Assembly: GCA_012934845.2 (NCBI GenBank)
Contig: WNNJ02001468.1
Coordinates: 62,001 to 126,000 of the forward strand
Reading direction: 5' to 3'
Source: Pomphorhynchus laevis
Lineage: Eukaryota > Acanthocephala > Palaeacanthocephala > Echinorhynchida > Pomphorhynchidae
Length of the DNA: 64,000 bases
Both the position numbers and the translations under genes were made by a program. Numbering within the stretch: the first letter of the stretch is position 1; every line of letters starts with the position of its first letter. The notes under the pieces were generated by a model that searched no databases, was not told where the DNA came from, and saw only the letters and a list, made by a program, of their open reading frames with translations. Below are positions 11,854 through 24,900 of the stretch, piece by piece.

Positions 11854-13298
11854 CATACAACGAGGAGAATAAAATCACGAATCAAACGACTATATACAAA
11901 TGGGTCGAAAAAAAACAAAATTCTCAAGTTCCCAACCGTGTCGCGTCCAACACCGATGTTAGAGATGTTTCCAATGGATCTGAACAACAAGTCCTTTGCT
12001 CAAACAATGATTGTCACACGTGGGTAAGTATTTGGACTTCAGAATCCCAGGCATCTTGCCTTGCAGACAACGAATTCTACTGTGGCTACTGTTCGGCTAA
12101 GATGATAAATACGATGAAGAGTGAAATAGAGAGTCTCAAGACAAATATATTGAAACTATCTGGCAATGCAGCGATGTCCACATATGCCTCTTCGTATTGT
12201 AATAAGTTTCAACCTCGATGCCCAATTCTTCCGCATTCGATTGCCTCTAAGAATGCCAAATCTCCCATCTCTTCTACAGGTATTACTATACATCCTTCAA
12301 TTTTGCCCAATCAATCAGCTCAATCTTCTGATGTTACTGTCATTGACCCTTTGCAACCCAGTATTTCTTTAGTCGTATCAGATATATCACCTTACATTTC
12401 TACCCCTCATTGCGTTTCTACGTCATCATCAGATAATCCATCATCAGATAATCTGAAGGAGTCGCAAATTGTATCGCAGCAAGATGGATTTTGTCAAGTT
12501 TATGATAAATCTACCGAGACAGTGACGGAGCCGCAAATTGTTAGAACTAATGTATTTTCACTCCCCGACACCCCACGTCCCGTCCTTCCCGTCTCGTTTC
12601 TCAATACCTTGCATCCATCAATCAAAATCACCTCCACCAACCTCCACTATACTTTCACTCATAACTTTTCCTCACATCGCTTGCCACCCTCTTTATTATC
12701 ATTATCCTCTATGTATCCCGTCGTCAAACCAAATCCCTCCAAATCATCAACTGCCAGCTCTTCTATCGTGATCTCACCTACTCACGTCAGTCGTCCTCCT
12801 TTACGGAAGCGCTTTGCTTCTCGCGATCGTTGCGTCATTGTTACTAATATCACGCCTTCTAACTCCTTATCCCCACAAGCACGTCTGGACCACGATGTTT
12901 CCGCCTTCAGATCCATCCTCTCGTCTATTGTTCCTGCGGATAAACCATCCTTTTTCAAGGACATTTCTCCTGTCGCATTCATCCGTCTAAACAAATCTTC
13001 TCAATCTAATCCTTCCCAGCCCCCTCTCCTAAAAATTGTTTTCAAGCATCGCTCTCACGCGTCTTCTGTCCTCTTTCAACGATTCAAACTCATGTCATCT
13101 TCAACCACTCGAATTTTCCCCGATCGCGCCCCTTCTGAAATCGCTCAAATCTCTTCAGCCCGCATTGAAAAACGCCGTCGCGAGGAAAACGGCGAAACAT
13201 CACTCTCCATCCGAAATATAGACGGAAATTTTCAAGTTGTCCACACCCGTCCAAAAATTCGATGGCGCTCCATCTCTCCTATGTGTCTTCTCCACTAG
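11854..13298 (+). CDS. LINE G ORF1, PHD-type zinc finger protein
   Basis: The frame is open from about 11854 to the stop at 13296-13298. The first ATG in frame is 12102, but the zinc finger lies before it (about 11990-12095: VLCSNNDCHTW, then CLADNEFYCGYC), so the true start is upstream, lost, or not ATG. A coiled-coil-like stretch (MKSEIESLKTNILKL) follows, then a long Ser/Pro/Thr-rich linker and a basic C-terminal domain (about 12790-13298). PHD fingers in ORF1 are known in CR1-type LINEs; the protein would bind the element RNA. No internal stop after 11854. Confidence 0.7.
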
Positions 13299-16156
13299 AC
13301 TCTTTCGCCACAACACACGGTTTCCGCCTCGGTCTCCTCAACACTAGATCTATTCTCAATAAATCCGATCTTATCCTCAACCTATTCACCAAGCAATCCA
13401 TCGATCTCTTCTGCCTCACCGAATCCTGGCACTCAGATTCCGACGACCTTTCCATTCGCCGTCTGCTCTCTACCGGTTGCTCCCTAGTCGAATCCGCCCG
13501 CCCCCTCAGCTCATGCCCTTCTAAATTCTCTAATCATGGCGGCATCGTCGCATTCGCGCGTCACCCCGCGTCTCTTCGCAAAATCAATCCCCCTTTCAGT
13601 CCTTGCTCTTTTGAATTGCTCACTATTCGTTCTTCTAACCCGATCACTCTAGATCTCGCCATTGTATACCGTCCTGGTTCATCAGCTCCTACTGCCTTAT
13701 TTTTTACCGAACTCGCTGACTTCCTTTCTCATTGTTCTTAGTCCTAAATCCCTTCACTCGTTCTAGGCGACTTCAATATCCGCCTAGACCGCCCCTCTTC
13801 TACAGATTCCATCCGCTTCATCAACATTCTATCCAACTACAATTACAAACTAATCTCCACTGCCCCCACACATATACTTGGTGGGGCACTCGACATCATC
13901 GCTGTCCCCGATCATTTTGCTGCCTACACCTCACTGTCCATCTCTGATCCTGGTCTATCCGATCACTTTCTTATCACCCTTGATCTCACTCACAATCACA
14001 CCCCTCCTCACACACCTACAATCCTACGTCGCCCTTGGAGAAATCTTGACCTCTCCCTTCTCCGCTCTGCCTTACTCAAATCATCTCTATCATTACCCAC
14101 AATAACATATTCATCTCCTCACGATCTCGCCTTTCTTTTCGACTCTGAACTCACATCCACTCTCGATATTATCTTGCCCTTCAAGTCTCACCCACACCGT
14201 CGCTTGCACCGTGCCCCATGGTTTGACATCCAATGCCTACTATCAAAGCGTCGACTCCGCCATGCTTTTCGAGTCTATCACCGCTCTCTCAGACGTGATT
14301 TCCGCTCGATCACTCCGTCTTTCCGTGATTCCTATCTTGCTCTTCGCCGGTCTCATCTCAACCTACTACGTACCAAATGCAACTCCTTCTGGCAGCATAA
14401 AATCATCACTTCATTCAACTCTAAGACTCTCTGGCATACTTTTAACTCAATCCTTGCTCGCTCCTCTTCGCCGTGCAACATCAATGCCAATGATTATTCG
14501 TCATTTCTCCAGACTAAAGTATCCACGTTGCTCTCTCACACCCCGGTATCCATCCTATCCCACTCTGCCCAGTCTAATCTCATCCTTCCGGAACTCTTTC
14601 ATCTTCTCCCTGTATCACCTACAGAAGTATCATCTGTCCTCATGTCCTTGCCCAACAAAACCTCACCTGCCGATCCCCTGCCTACTCACATATTAAAATC
14701 TATATGCTCATCGATATCCCCATTTCTCACAACCTTGTTTAACTCGTCCATCCGCAGTCGTATCTTCCCTTCACACTGGAAATCCGCAATCGTTCGTCCC
14801 CTCCTTAAAAAACAATCGCTCGACCCCTCCCTTCCTTCTAGCTATCGCCCCATTTCGCTACTCCCTACTCTTTCTAAGCTCTTAGAACGCCTCATCTTAA
14901 TACAAATCAACGCTTATCTCTCCTCATCCAATCTGTACCCTCCTTTCCAATCCGCTTTCCGCTCTAATCACTCAACAGAAATCGCATGCATAAAAGTGTA
15001 CAACGACTTACTCATTTCTCGAGACAAGGCTCTATATAGTGTTCTCATCTCCCTCGACCTCTCCACCGCATTCGACATTGTCGACCACTCCGTCCTCCTT
15101 TCTCGCCTTCGTTATGATTACGGATTTTCTTCCTCCTCCGTAGCATGGTTCGCCTCATATCTATCCGACCGTTCCTTTCGCGTCTGTTCTAATTCATCAT
15201 CCTCCCCTCCCATCCCTATTTTTTGCGGGGTCCCACAAGGTTCAGTCCTAGGTCCTATGCTTTTCTCTCTTCTGCTTGGCGATCTATCTCCGTTTATCAA
15301 ACCTTACTCCTTTAAGGTCATGCAATACGCCGATGATATTCTAATCTATGCTCATGCACCCGCACATCGCATACACGATATCGGCATTTCTGCCTCCAAC
15401 TGTCTTTCTTCTATCTACAAACGTCTCTCCAATCTCCATCTCGTTCTAAACCCCGAAAAGTCCAAAATAATGTGGATCCTTCCCCGTAAACCAAACATAT
15501 CTCCTCCCATTGTATCTTTTGCCTCATCGATCATCCCTATAGTCCACAATCTCACTTTCTTAGGCTTCCATTTCGATGATCACCTTTCCCTTAAACCTTT
15601 CGTCCGTGACAAGGTCCGCTCGTCTAACTTAATTCTCCGTGACATCCGCCGTATCCGCCCCCTTATCGACTTCCGTTCTTGTATGTCTCTTCTTTCATCG
15701 CTTCTTTTCCCTAAAATCGATTACTGCCTTAGCCTTTTCGCCAATTCTCCAAAATCCATCATCCTACCCCTACAACGAATAATCAACACCGCCGTTCGAG
15801 TGCTCTTTCGTCTCCGTCGCTTCGACCACACATCCACATATTTTGCCCAACTCTCCTGGCCCACCATCCACATCCGCATCAAACTCCGCCTTCTCGTTAC
15901 TTTTCGTCTCATCGCTGTCGGCTCCCCATCGTTCATCAACCTTCCTTTCTTAGACGATACTCGCCCCACCTCGCTATCGCTTCGTTCCTGTCATACCCTC
16001 TTACTCCACGTTCCTAATTACTCCAACAACTACGGTCTCCGATCCTTCCTCATCGCCGCCACACTCGCCTGGAATCAACTCCCTCTCGACGTCCGCTGCG
16101 CCCCCTCCTTTATCATATACAAACACCTCCTCCTTTCACACCTTCGCGACACCTGA
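13262..16156 (+). pseudogene. LINE G ORF2, EEP endonuclease and RT
   Basis: One frame runs from ATG 13262, overlapping ORF1 by 37 bp, to the stop at 16156, about 964 codons. Only two in-frame stops are seen (TAG 13739-13741 and TAA 13745-13747), just before LGDFN. EEP motifs: LLNTRSIL, LTESWH, LGDFNIRLD and SDHFL. RT motifs: SYRPISLLPTLSK, SLDLSTAFD (about 15050), GVPQGSVLGP (about 15225) and YADD (about 15325). The C-terminal WNQLP block is typical of the CR1/L2 group. The two stops nine bases apart suggest very recent death or a local sequencing problem. Confidence 0.85.
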
Positions 16157-16679
16157 TTCACATTCTTGTTTTGTTGTGATCATGTAAGCGTGCGCTGGCA
16201 CGCATTTGCCACGTTAAAATAAATCCTTTTTTTGAAACTCGTATCTTACATTCTCGAATAATGACACAATGCCATCAAGCTATTGGAAAAACTTGGAAGC
16301 GATAATATATAAAACTCAGAACAAAGGGACGCGTCTTCGCTGCCGAATCAGAATTTTAAAGGTTTCCTAGTAAAATATTCATCCTTAATAAATAGTATTC
16401 CAGTCAGGTCGCTTTTACGAGATTTCCATCCTAATCCCAAGCCTATGTTATCACATTTGATTTTAGAAACAAATATTCTACTTCAACGGAACATCATTTA
16501 GCTTTATTTCTATCGACAGACAAATAAATAATTCAAGCGGCGAAAAGAACAACACGAGAATCAGGTCCATCAATGTTAGACGATCAGTTTCGCGGTACAG
16601 TACTTACTCACCTATCAGAACATTGGACGCTAGTAACCTTGATGCTTTCTTCGCAAGAAGTCTTATAACTTTGTCGAAA

Positions 16680-17490
16680 ACACGAGGATGTGATATCTAC
16701 TGGTGTAGGCGACGTCGCATTCAGAATAATATGCAAGGCAATTTTTTCAGAAATTAAAGATGATATTCAAGCATCAGCCGGACTACAACAACTTTGCGCT
16801 TCACAACGATATGGCTTCGAATTTGCAATGCATTGGCTTAGAGATGCGTTTAATTCAAGTGAAAAATGGGAATGATCACAGTTTAATGCAGCAAATGCTT
16901 TCAATCAGTCGTTGTAATTTGAAATATCTACTCATGCAACACTGAGCTAGTAATAGGGGATGGGTCAATTTATTATCGCGAAGGAGTTAGGCAAGGAGAC
17001 CCTTTTTAGCAATGGTAGCGTTCGCAATGGCTACTATTCCTCTAATAAATATGATTAGCAAATTGGTATCAAACGTACTCCAACGTTGGTACGCAGAAGA
17101 TGCTAATTGTGTAGGTTCCACAAAAGATTTTAAACTTGTCTGGGCAATATTGAGAGAATACAGACCAAGTTTGATTTTATCGTAAATAACGATAAAACGC
17201 AGTTGTTGCTTCATCAAGAAAACGAAGATTTTGATTTAGACTTTGATGGATCGAAGTGAACACATGAAATTAAAGTGTTCGGCATTCCTATCGGAACTCA
17301 AGCTTTTATGCATGACGTCAACAAAGACAAGATAGTAATGCTCGGCATTCCTATCGGGGGACTATGCATTGTAGATCTAATGTACATATTTACAACGGAA
17401 TATCTAAACTCAAGAAAATTATGTGATACGTATCGTATAAATCATATAAGACACGAACTACTGATCGTACAACTAGAAGTAGCTTAACAT
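16680..17490 (+). pseudogene. RT fragment of an RLE-type LINE
   Basis: Pieces in several frames match an RT family seen in sponges, cnidarians and molluscs that carries a C-terminal restriction-like endonuclease: GVGDVAFRIICKAIF, then QASAGLQQLCASQ, YYREGVRQGDP, ATIPLI, RWYAEDANCVGS (YADD-type site altered) and a C-terminal KVFGIPIGTQAFM with a nearby duplicated IPIG segment. Strongly decayed. The matching endonuclease part occurs separately at 40945-41390. Confidence 0.6.
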
Positions 17491-18479
17491 TTTGCAAACT
17501 AAATTACACACATTCAAATGAAGATTAGATTTAATAAAACAAGCTCTTTCAGATGATACATTTTATTCCATACAATATGCAATTTCCAAGTGATCCTTCG
17601 AATTGTTAACGCGTAAATTTGGATAGTGAGGTATATCATATCACTCAAAATCAATTCCTGGACTCTATCGCAATGCGTTATTGTTGGTAACATTCAGATG
17701 TACCGTATTCCAGGTGTGTTTGCTGTGAAGCTGCCATGTAAAAGTTGAGCTCATACAGTGATTCGGAATAATTCAGTGGAGAATCTAATTGTAGAGGAAC
17801 TAATTGGTGTATTCCATTCATTTATAGTGGAACCAAATTTACAAAGGGTCAAGTCCTTTTATTAATTCTCGCGAGAGCATTTATATCGCTCCGTTCTCGC
17901 TGTGGCATGCATGTAGGGTATTTTCCTACCAGTTCGCATCCAATCACATAAAATAATGACATTATTATTGGTTGTACAGAGGCCCATTTGAGGGAATCGA
18001 ATATTGTATCAAATGAATAATAAATTATTAAAAAAAATAATAGCTAATAATAATTATAATAGCGAATAATAATTATAAAAGCGAATAATAATCTGAGAAA
18101 TTATGAAATTATTCATTAATGCCCACTTTGAGAGAGATAATATCTCTCAAAAGTCTACGAGGAAGACACACCGGTGAAAATATTTTGCATCTAACTCTTG
18201 TGCACCTTATCTTTAGTGTTACTGTATCAGACGCATTAAACGATGGCGTTGAACTTATTGAACTCCATGATTCAATAAGTCAATTTGTGTTTTTAAGTGT
18301 ATGTGTTTTGTATTTTCAAATAATATTATAATTATTAATAATTTAAAATTATTTAAAAATTATTATAGTATGACTATAATAATTCGATGATAATTCATAT
18401 TATAATAATACGACTATATTATTATAATATAATAATATTATAATAACTATAATAATTTATTCCTTTTCTTGATACAGCA
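17491..18479. other. AT-rich spacer with low-complexity runs
   Basis: No gene seen. GGCCCATTTGAGGGAA at about 17982 recurs at about 40801 beside the other RLE-LINE piece. From about 18000 the sequence is TAATAATTAT-type low complexity. Confidence 0.5.
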
Positions 18480-18760
18480 GGACGCTACTAATCAGTCTGG
18501 GATGGTCTCATCATCTGCTGAACCAGACCTACATTTCACGTTTCGACCCTTATTATCTCCTTACTCCGTACACTGGTGCTGATCGGATTTAAACTCAGGA
18601 CGTTTGTATTTTGATTCAACGCTACATCCACTTTGCTGGCTGCTCCGATGGTGTAGATATACATTGTTGTATATTACTTTCGGTAGGGAATCGTATTCTA
18701 ACGATCTATTAGAAAACTACCCTATGTGTGATCCGCCGGCCGGATCACTGTTTTTCATGC
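18480..18760 (-). repeat. SINE-like or unknown repeat island
   Basis: A GC-richer island in AT-rich DNA. On the minus strand it has a weak B-box-like GAGTTTAAATCC and an upstream A-box-like TAGCGTTGAATC. It also shows GAAAC and GATGATGA flanked by pairing GGTC/GACC (18504-18548), like the repeat motif described under findings. Assignment as a tRNA-derived SINE is tentative. Confidence 0.35.
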
Positions 18761-18879
18761 TGCCACTTGCAATGCGTTTTTAATTTAACTAGATAATATT
18801 AATTTTAATTTAATTAATAATATTATGATATTATTTAAAAAATATTATAATATTATAAAATTATTTAAAAATTATTATA

Positions 18880-19400
18880 TTGTTTTTTTGCGGGATAACA
18901 TCTCGTCACCATCGACATGTTGCGGTCAATGAGATTTTGAGAATGGCTCTCGCTTAATCAGGATCGCCATCCAGACTCGAACCGGCAGGCTTAGCACGAG
19001 ATGATGGCAAACGACCCGATGGTGCGACGCTTATGCCATGAGAAGCTGGCCGTGTACTCGTTTAGGATTTCACTTCTCTGAACACCCTGCCCGCCAGTCA
19101 CGTCGCACATGCGGTGTCTTCTGCTAGCGCTATTGCAGCCCACTCGGAGCAGCTCAGACGAACCAAATACAGCTGCTTCGAGGATCGACAGTATTTGTTC
19201 GTCCTCATCGCCATCTAAACACTTGGCGCGGTCGGCCCTAGCGCATCTGCGTTTTTGAGGCAGCTTGGTTCAAGGTTGGGGCTGACAACCGGTGATAAAC
19301 GCGCATCAGCTGGTTCATGCAACGAATCAGCGCAGTCTTGAAACGAGGGAATGTGGCATCCTTTTTGGAGCCGGCTGGAGATCCCTCCCTAGGCAACTAT
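18880..19400. other. GC-rich island of unknown origin
   Basis: About 500 bp with sharp AT-rich edges. On the minus strand GGTTCGAGTC (complement of about 18974-18983) matches a tRNA B box, with a plausible A box (TGGCATAAGCG) about 55 bases before it. Minus-strand frames stay open for 50-60 codons but match no family I recognise. Could be a SINE, a LINE remnant or another transposon. Confidence 0.3.
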
Positions 19401-19529
19401 CTTATTATTTAATTAATATTTATTTCTCTACATTCATATGTTGTGTTTATATTTAAATTATTATGTTATTTAATATAATATTATTAAATATTATAACATT
19501 ATTAATGTTATATTATTCTGAGAATTTAT

Positions 19530-21730
19530 TTATTAATACCAACTCGGGTTGGGACTGAAACCAAAATATACAGTTTTACATTGAAAACAAAATTGTTGAA
19601 TCGCGACTTGCAGATGAAATTATACTTGTTGAAGATTTGCTATTTGACCGTTTGATAGCATCAAACAACATGCAAATGTTAAGAGATTATGGTTTGATCT
19701 CTTAACAAACTAATGAATCGATTTTACTAAGAGGAATTATAGAAAAATTGAACAAGAGAATACATACGCAATATTTAGACATTGTAGGTGACAGAATTTG
19801 CAGCGACAACACATTGAACGCTTATGGCAAGGAATGTAGATAGTACACAGCTTGTCGTGATAACCGTGAAGGTAGGCGAGAACGATGATGGGTCTTTTGG
19901 TGGCTTGAGGTTGCTTCCAAATAGGTTAAAGCGAGTCACCGTTGCTGTGATTTCAGAATAGGCGTCATTGATCTCTTTTACGTATTCTTGAAAGTGCTGC
20001 TGAAAGGCCGATGATTCGGATAAGCAGAGATGTTGTTGGTAGTCAATGTATAGAGGTTGGATGGACGTTAGCTCACAAAGTGGAGTCGAGTGAATTTTCA
20101 GTGACAATCCTAGTACCTTTTTGACGAAACGCCATTTACAGGATTCGAGTTGTACGTTTGCGCATAAAGTAGAGTCGAGCAAATTTTCGGTGACAAGTCT
20201 AGTACCTTTTTGACAAAACGCCATTTACAGTAATCGAGTTGTTTTAAGTTATAGATCGAAAAGTCGGACCAGATGACGGGAAGCGCATAAGTTATCATGG
20301 TTTCTAGCATTACTTTAAAGAAATGAAATGCACATTGTAAGGATAAACTAAGTAGTTTTCTGTAAGCTAAAGTGGATTAAATGATCTTACAAGTTTTTTG
20401 TTCAGGTGCAAACAATGATCAGGTAAAGGTTAGACGAATGCCATGATATTTATGCTTGTTGACAAATTTTATAGGTTGAGTGTTATGATAATTGGCCAGT
20501 TCAGACTAGGCGACCACCACGACGAAATTTTATGGCTTGGATTTTTAGTGTGTTGACAGCCAGGTCGTTTTGTAAACAGTATACATGAAATTGGTCAAGT
20601 ATGGTCTGTAAAATTGTAATGGATACGTTGATTATCAAAAGGTCATCGGCGAAAAGGAGGATTTTGCATTATTAGATGCCTTTTTCAAAATGAGGGAAGA
20701 TCTATGATAAACAGTGAGAATAGGATAGGGCTCAGTGTGTCGCTTTGCAACAATCCATTATGTTGGAAGATAGGTGCATAAAAAGATAAACTGTCGAATA
20801 TGAGTATTTCATTGGGTTACAGAATACGATGTATTGTGTCGATGACTGATCTCAATAGGTTGTATTGAACTTCAAGTTTTGAAGAAGCAAATGGCGATTT
20901 ATGTTGTCAAAACCTTTAATAAAATAGAAGAATACAGCGTAGGCGCGGCGATGGGAGGAAATCATGGAGAAAATTGTTTCTCGTGTTTCAGATAAGGCTG
21001 TTAAGGCTGTATGTCCTCGACGAAATCCGTGTTATTCAGGTGGAAGCAGAGCTTCGGAATATACATAAAAGCGATGTGTGATAAGATATGCAAATAATTT
21101 ATATGCATCATTCAGGATGGCTATACCGCAGAATGCGTTAGGGTCGGATTAATCACCTGCGTTCTTAAAGAGTAGTTTAATGATTGATTGCTTCCATGAC
21201 GAAGAGAAAGCGCATCCGAATAATATTTTCGATTCAAATTCAGCTAAAATTTCAAAGATAGCCTTGATATGTTCAATATCGATACCGTCTGTATCAGTAT
21301 CCTTATGGCTCTTTATTTTGTACAAACAGCTTTCGAGTTCTGAGTTGGTGAATGCTTGTAGTCAAATTGTTAATAGCCTTACAGCGGCAACAGATAGAGG
21401 TACGACACGTTCATGTCTAACACCTTAGGTATTCGAAGGGTCGTTTGCTTGGGTAGATCGGCGGAGTTGACGAAGTTTAAATTATTGTTCTCGGCCGTCT
21501 TTGAAGATCTCGGGATTAACATAGACTGATTGTCTGGCAACACTACATATTTGCCGTTTTGATAACTCTTTATTGTTATCTTCAAGCCGATACAAGCGTC
21601 GATTAAAATTAATAACATTCCAACATTCCTGTTCAATGAGGACATCACCGTATTGGAAAATTACATAAAAATCGCCAATGTTAGATTCGTTAACTGCATA
21701 AAAAAATTTTAATTCCCGTCGCCTTCGGCC
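19530..21730 (-). mobile_element. LINE copy E (same family as D), decayed
   Basis: Minus strand. RT blocks: SWKQSIIKLLFKNAGD (about 21190), GIAIL, YAVFFYFIKGFD, LLFADDLLI (about 20650), then FRRGGRL and the C-terminal CKWRFVKKVL. The same blocks appear in LINE D at 57775-59745 (KSSTIKVLYKGSG, FLYADDLLT, CRGGRL, CKWIFLKRF). The 3' end is a hairpin (CCAAC/GTTGG) followed by TATTAATAAA near 19530, like D. A segment of about 89 bp is duplicated in tandem (about 20070-20240), repeating the CKWRFVKKVL block. Many breaks. The upstream pre-RT part reaches about 21730, where LINE C begins in the other direction. Confidence 0.7.
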
Positions 21731-21745
21731 AAGCCTCCGCCAAGG

Positions 21746-22217
21746 ATGCGGCTCGTCTTTCAAACACAAAGTTCAATCCCCTTTATGGGACATTACTTAA
21801 TCTTTACAATGATTGAATGTGACTCGCTGACATACCCCACCTCAACAAATGTCATCAGTGAGGGCATTGGGCAAGTGGCTGTAACAGTCCACAAACATGT
21901 GGGTTTTGCGGCTCTTCGGACAAGCATGGGAAATGCCAGCTAAAATCGCTTTGCTCCAACTGGAATGCGGACAATTCAGCATGGTCGCGCAAATGCAAAA
22001 TGTTCAAGGGTTATTAGCAGAGGCACAAGAAAAAACCGGGAATCATAAAAGCTTCGCTAAAGCCTGTGAGCCGTCAACTATGGATACTAGTCTGAATAAC
22101 AGGACGAACGATTTGAATATGGCTAAATATGTCGATGAAAGGATTCAAGCCGCGATAATACAAGTTGAAAACGTGATCAAGAAGACAATAGGCAATATGT
22201 TTCATACAATGAACTAG
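21746..22217 (+). pseudogene. LINE C ORF1, zinc-knuckle fragment
   Basis: A second frame gives GHWASGC and CGFCG, the counterparts of copy B's zinc knuckles. The C-terminal part (to the stop at 22217) reads an acidic then basic helix-rich stretch (MAKYVDERIQAAIIQVEN) absent from the readable part of copy B. Broken by a stop and a frame change in the knuckle region. Confidence 0.6.
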
Positions 22218-22404
22218 CCTCCTCTGGGTAAGCCTAACAATAAAAGAAAACCTTCTAACAAGAGAAAAGGACCAGTTCAGATGGTTGATGCAATAAAGCT
22301 CGCAAAAAGAGACCTTCTATGGGCTATGACCGATTCCGACAGAATAAAGGGAAATGATGAAATTCCCGATGAGCAAGTCAAGCTGGGGGCGATAAGGGCA
22401 ACCT

Positions 22405-22466
22405 TCTCACTCCTGGTTCTGACTAGGAGGAGGCATCTCACTCCTGGTTCTGACTAGGAGGAGGCA
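22405..22466 (+). repeat. 31-bp tandem duplication between ORF1 and ORF2 of LINE C
   Basis: Two perfect 31-bp units beginning TCTCACTCCTGG, with the start of a third unit (TCTCACTC) following. Not seen in copy B. Confidence 0.9.
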
Positions 22467-22490
22467 TCTCACTCTAGCTAACTTAATACA

Positions 22491-24900
22491 ATGCGAAGTA
22501 ATCGAAAGCCTTTTTCACTTAATATCATTCAGTGGAATTCGGGAGGTGATTCTGCCCTTAGCATTTTATCTGGAAGAGATGCAGATGTTATAGTCCTTCA
22601 GGAATCGCGGACTATCTGGATCCCCCAGGACATTATTCGATTAATCCCAAAGCACATCTACACCCACTTTACTCCGTATATAACCCCACCTTACTTCTCT
22701 TCTATTCATCTCAAGGTCTTCTAACCGTAGTTAAATTCTCAATAAGATCTTCCATCCTGTTAAACTACGCTTGTCCAGCCCTGTCTTGTTTAGTTATACC
22801 ACTCTTTAAGAACGGTAAACGCATCAGCATAGCCAATATCTATATTCGGCCAGGAGAAATCCACAAAAACCGTGACCTCCTGAATCGAATATTGGGAAGC
22901 GGTTATGACATGTTACTTGGTGACTTCAACGACAGAACTGGTCGTTGGATTAATGCAGCACTCCGCAGAGCAAGGATCGACTATCTTATTCATAAACCAC
23001 CTTCCCCACCTTTCATTGCTCTACAACAAATTCTCTCCTCGACATATTACTGCTACATAACATGTGTTTGTTGAAACCCATTTGCACTGAGCAGTCGCGT
23101 CAACAACAGATCACCTCTCATGACCTAATTCGCTGGCAGCTAGATGACGATACGTTGCTTAGAAGAAGGTTTCACTTTGACCCTATTAGAGTGGCCTTCT
23201 TTCAGGCAGCTATCTAACTCTTCCCCATAATTGGAATTGAGAGCTTTGACCGAATTTAATTCCTACCTCTCATCGCAAGCTACCGCGATCCTTTCGACTA
23301 CCTATAAAGGTCGAATATACAATCCTACTCCAACAAAGCTCAAGGTTCTAGCTAAAATGCTACACCTTCCCAATCTCTTTATTTCCGCCAGATAGATCCT
23401 CTCGAATGAATACTGGAGCTCTAGATATAGGCTCCAGCTGAGCAGGGATAGGGCAAGCATTGCTCACCTAAACCCTTCTCAGGCTTCCTTCTGGAAGATA
23501 TTCAAGAAGGAGAAGTTTGTCTGCTGAAAGGATAGAGCCTTTGTTTGGATTGGTAGCATAGGTCTTGACAAAGTTTTAGAGGAGTCACTTTCCTTACATA
23601 ATTATGGAGCCACTCAATCTCCCCAACCAATCCCGCCTTGGTGTGACTTCAGGAGTAGGGACTTATCTGTTACAGATATCCTTAACTCCTAGGGACCACT
23701 CCCACGCACCCCTAAATCCCACGCGCCACTCTCCACTCGTGTCTGTCAGCTTTTGACATACAGTCAGAGAAAGGAGGTCGCCATCACAATGCTATTAGCC
23801 TCCCCGTCCGACATAGCGGACATCAACATCAGCCGTCGAGTTTTTTACCTAAAAAGAGATTAATCACTTGTCCTAAAGATCTGCGGCCCATCTCGATTCA
23901 AAACGCCCTCATATCCATCTACGAGAAAGCGCTTGCGCGTAGAATCCGCGTTCATTTATGTAGGCGTAATTTGATCCCACCGAGTTTTCATGGGTTTGTC
24001 AAAGGGCGCTCGGTCCATTCAGCAATTGGTGAAGTGCATCAGTTTTGTCAGGATAATAGTCATCAGCTTGCTGTGGCTGTTTTTTTATTATTTTTCAGCT
24101 GCATTTGACCGGATCTCCATTCCCTTCGTTATCTACTTTCTCAGGTCCCTCGGGTTGCCTGCCAGAATTGTTAACAGGGTGGAGATATTTGTTTACACCA
24201 AGCGGTTCTACAATGAAGACGACCCTGATGCGCGTCAGTTCTACCCTATTACGGGTGTACCTCAAGGATCCCCACTTTCTCTAATATTATATCTTGCTGC
24301 CTTCGCTGAACTATACAAAAAATTCAAACGCGATCAACATCTAGTTGAATATGCTGATGATACCACAGCCCTGTTCTCTGGACGCAGGTGTAAAGATGTA
24401 GTCTCTTACAACAGCCGTTTCTTTTTAAGATTAAAAGATAAGTTGCAATCATCTAATCTTGTTTTAAAGTCCGAAAAAATCGCAGGTCGCCGTCTTTTAT
24501 GGCGTTCTTGCCACCAAAAAGAAGCTTAAGATATTAGCACCTTCCTCAATTTTGCAGCCTCAACCACACGAGTCGAGTTAAATATCCGGGGTTCACCATT
24601 ACGGTGAATTGGTCGGAAAAAGCTTACATGGATAGACTCAAACGTATTTTGAAGAAAGCTAGGTCGGTCCTGAAGCGAGCACAGCATATGTCATTGAATG
24701 AGAAGACCCAAGTGCGCCTTTGGGGTACTTGGGATTAGTCTTCTTTTCAGTCCCCCAGAGTAAAGACTATGGTTTCTTAAGCTCCTCATCTCGCGATTAC
24801 CGAGCATAGTCCGCCTCGATTGGATTCTTCGGGGGGGGGGTGAAAGACCCCGGGTGGTTTAGTCGGAGAGCGTCGTATTGGATTGGCTGGAGGGCTCAGA
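22491..24900 (+). pseudogene. LINE C ORF2, EEP endonuclease and RT, broken
   Basis: EEP: IIQWNSGGDSALSIL, VLQESRTIW, ANIYIRPGE and an intact LLGDFNDRTG (catalytic Asp kept, unlike copy B). RT: FDRISIPFVI, GVPQGSPLSL and YADDT (about 24352-24366). The usual FLDFSAAFDR is damaged to YYFSAAFDR. Several frame changes between EEP and RT and after the RT. Confidence 0.75.

Larger units (their letters stand above)
11790..16225 (+). mobile_element. CR1/L2-like LINE (G), nearly intact
   Basis: ORF1 with a PHD-like zinc finger, overlapped by ORF2 with EEP endonuclease and RT, then a roughly 70-bp 3' tail ending AATAAATCCTTTTTTT. It is clearly GC-richer than its surroundings, and its sense strand is pyrimidine-rich. 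The 5' boundary is uncertain: it lies between the Penelope-like remains and the zinc-finger coding stretch. The youngest-looking LINE in the window. Confidence 0.85.
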
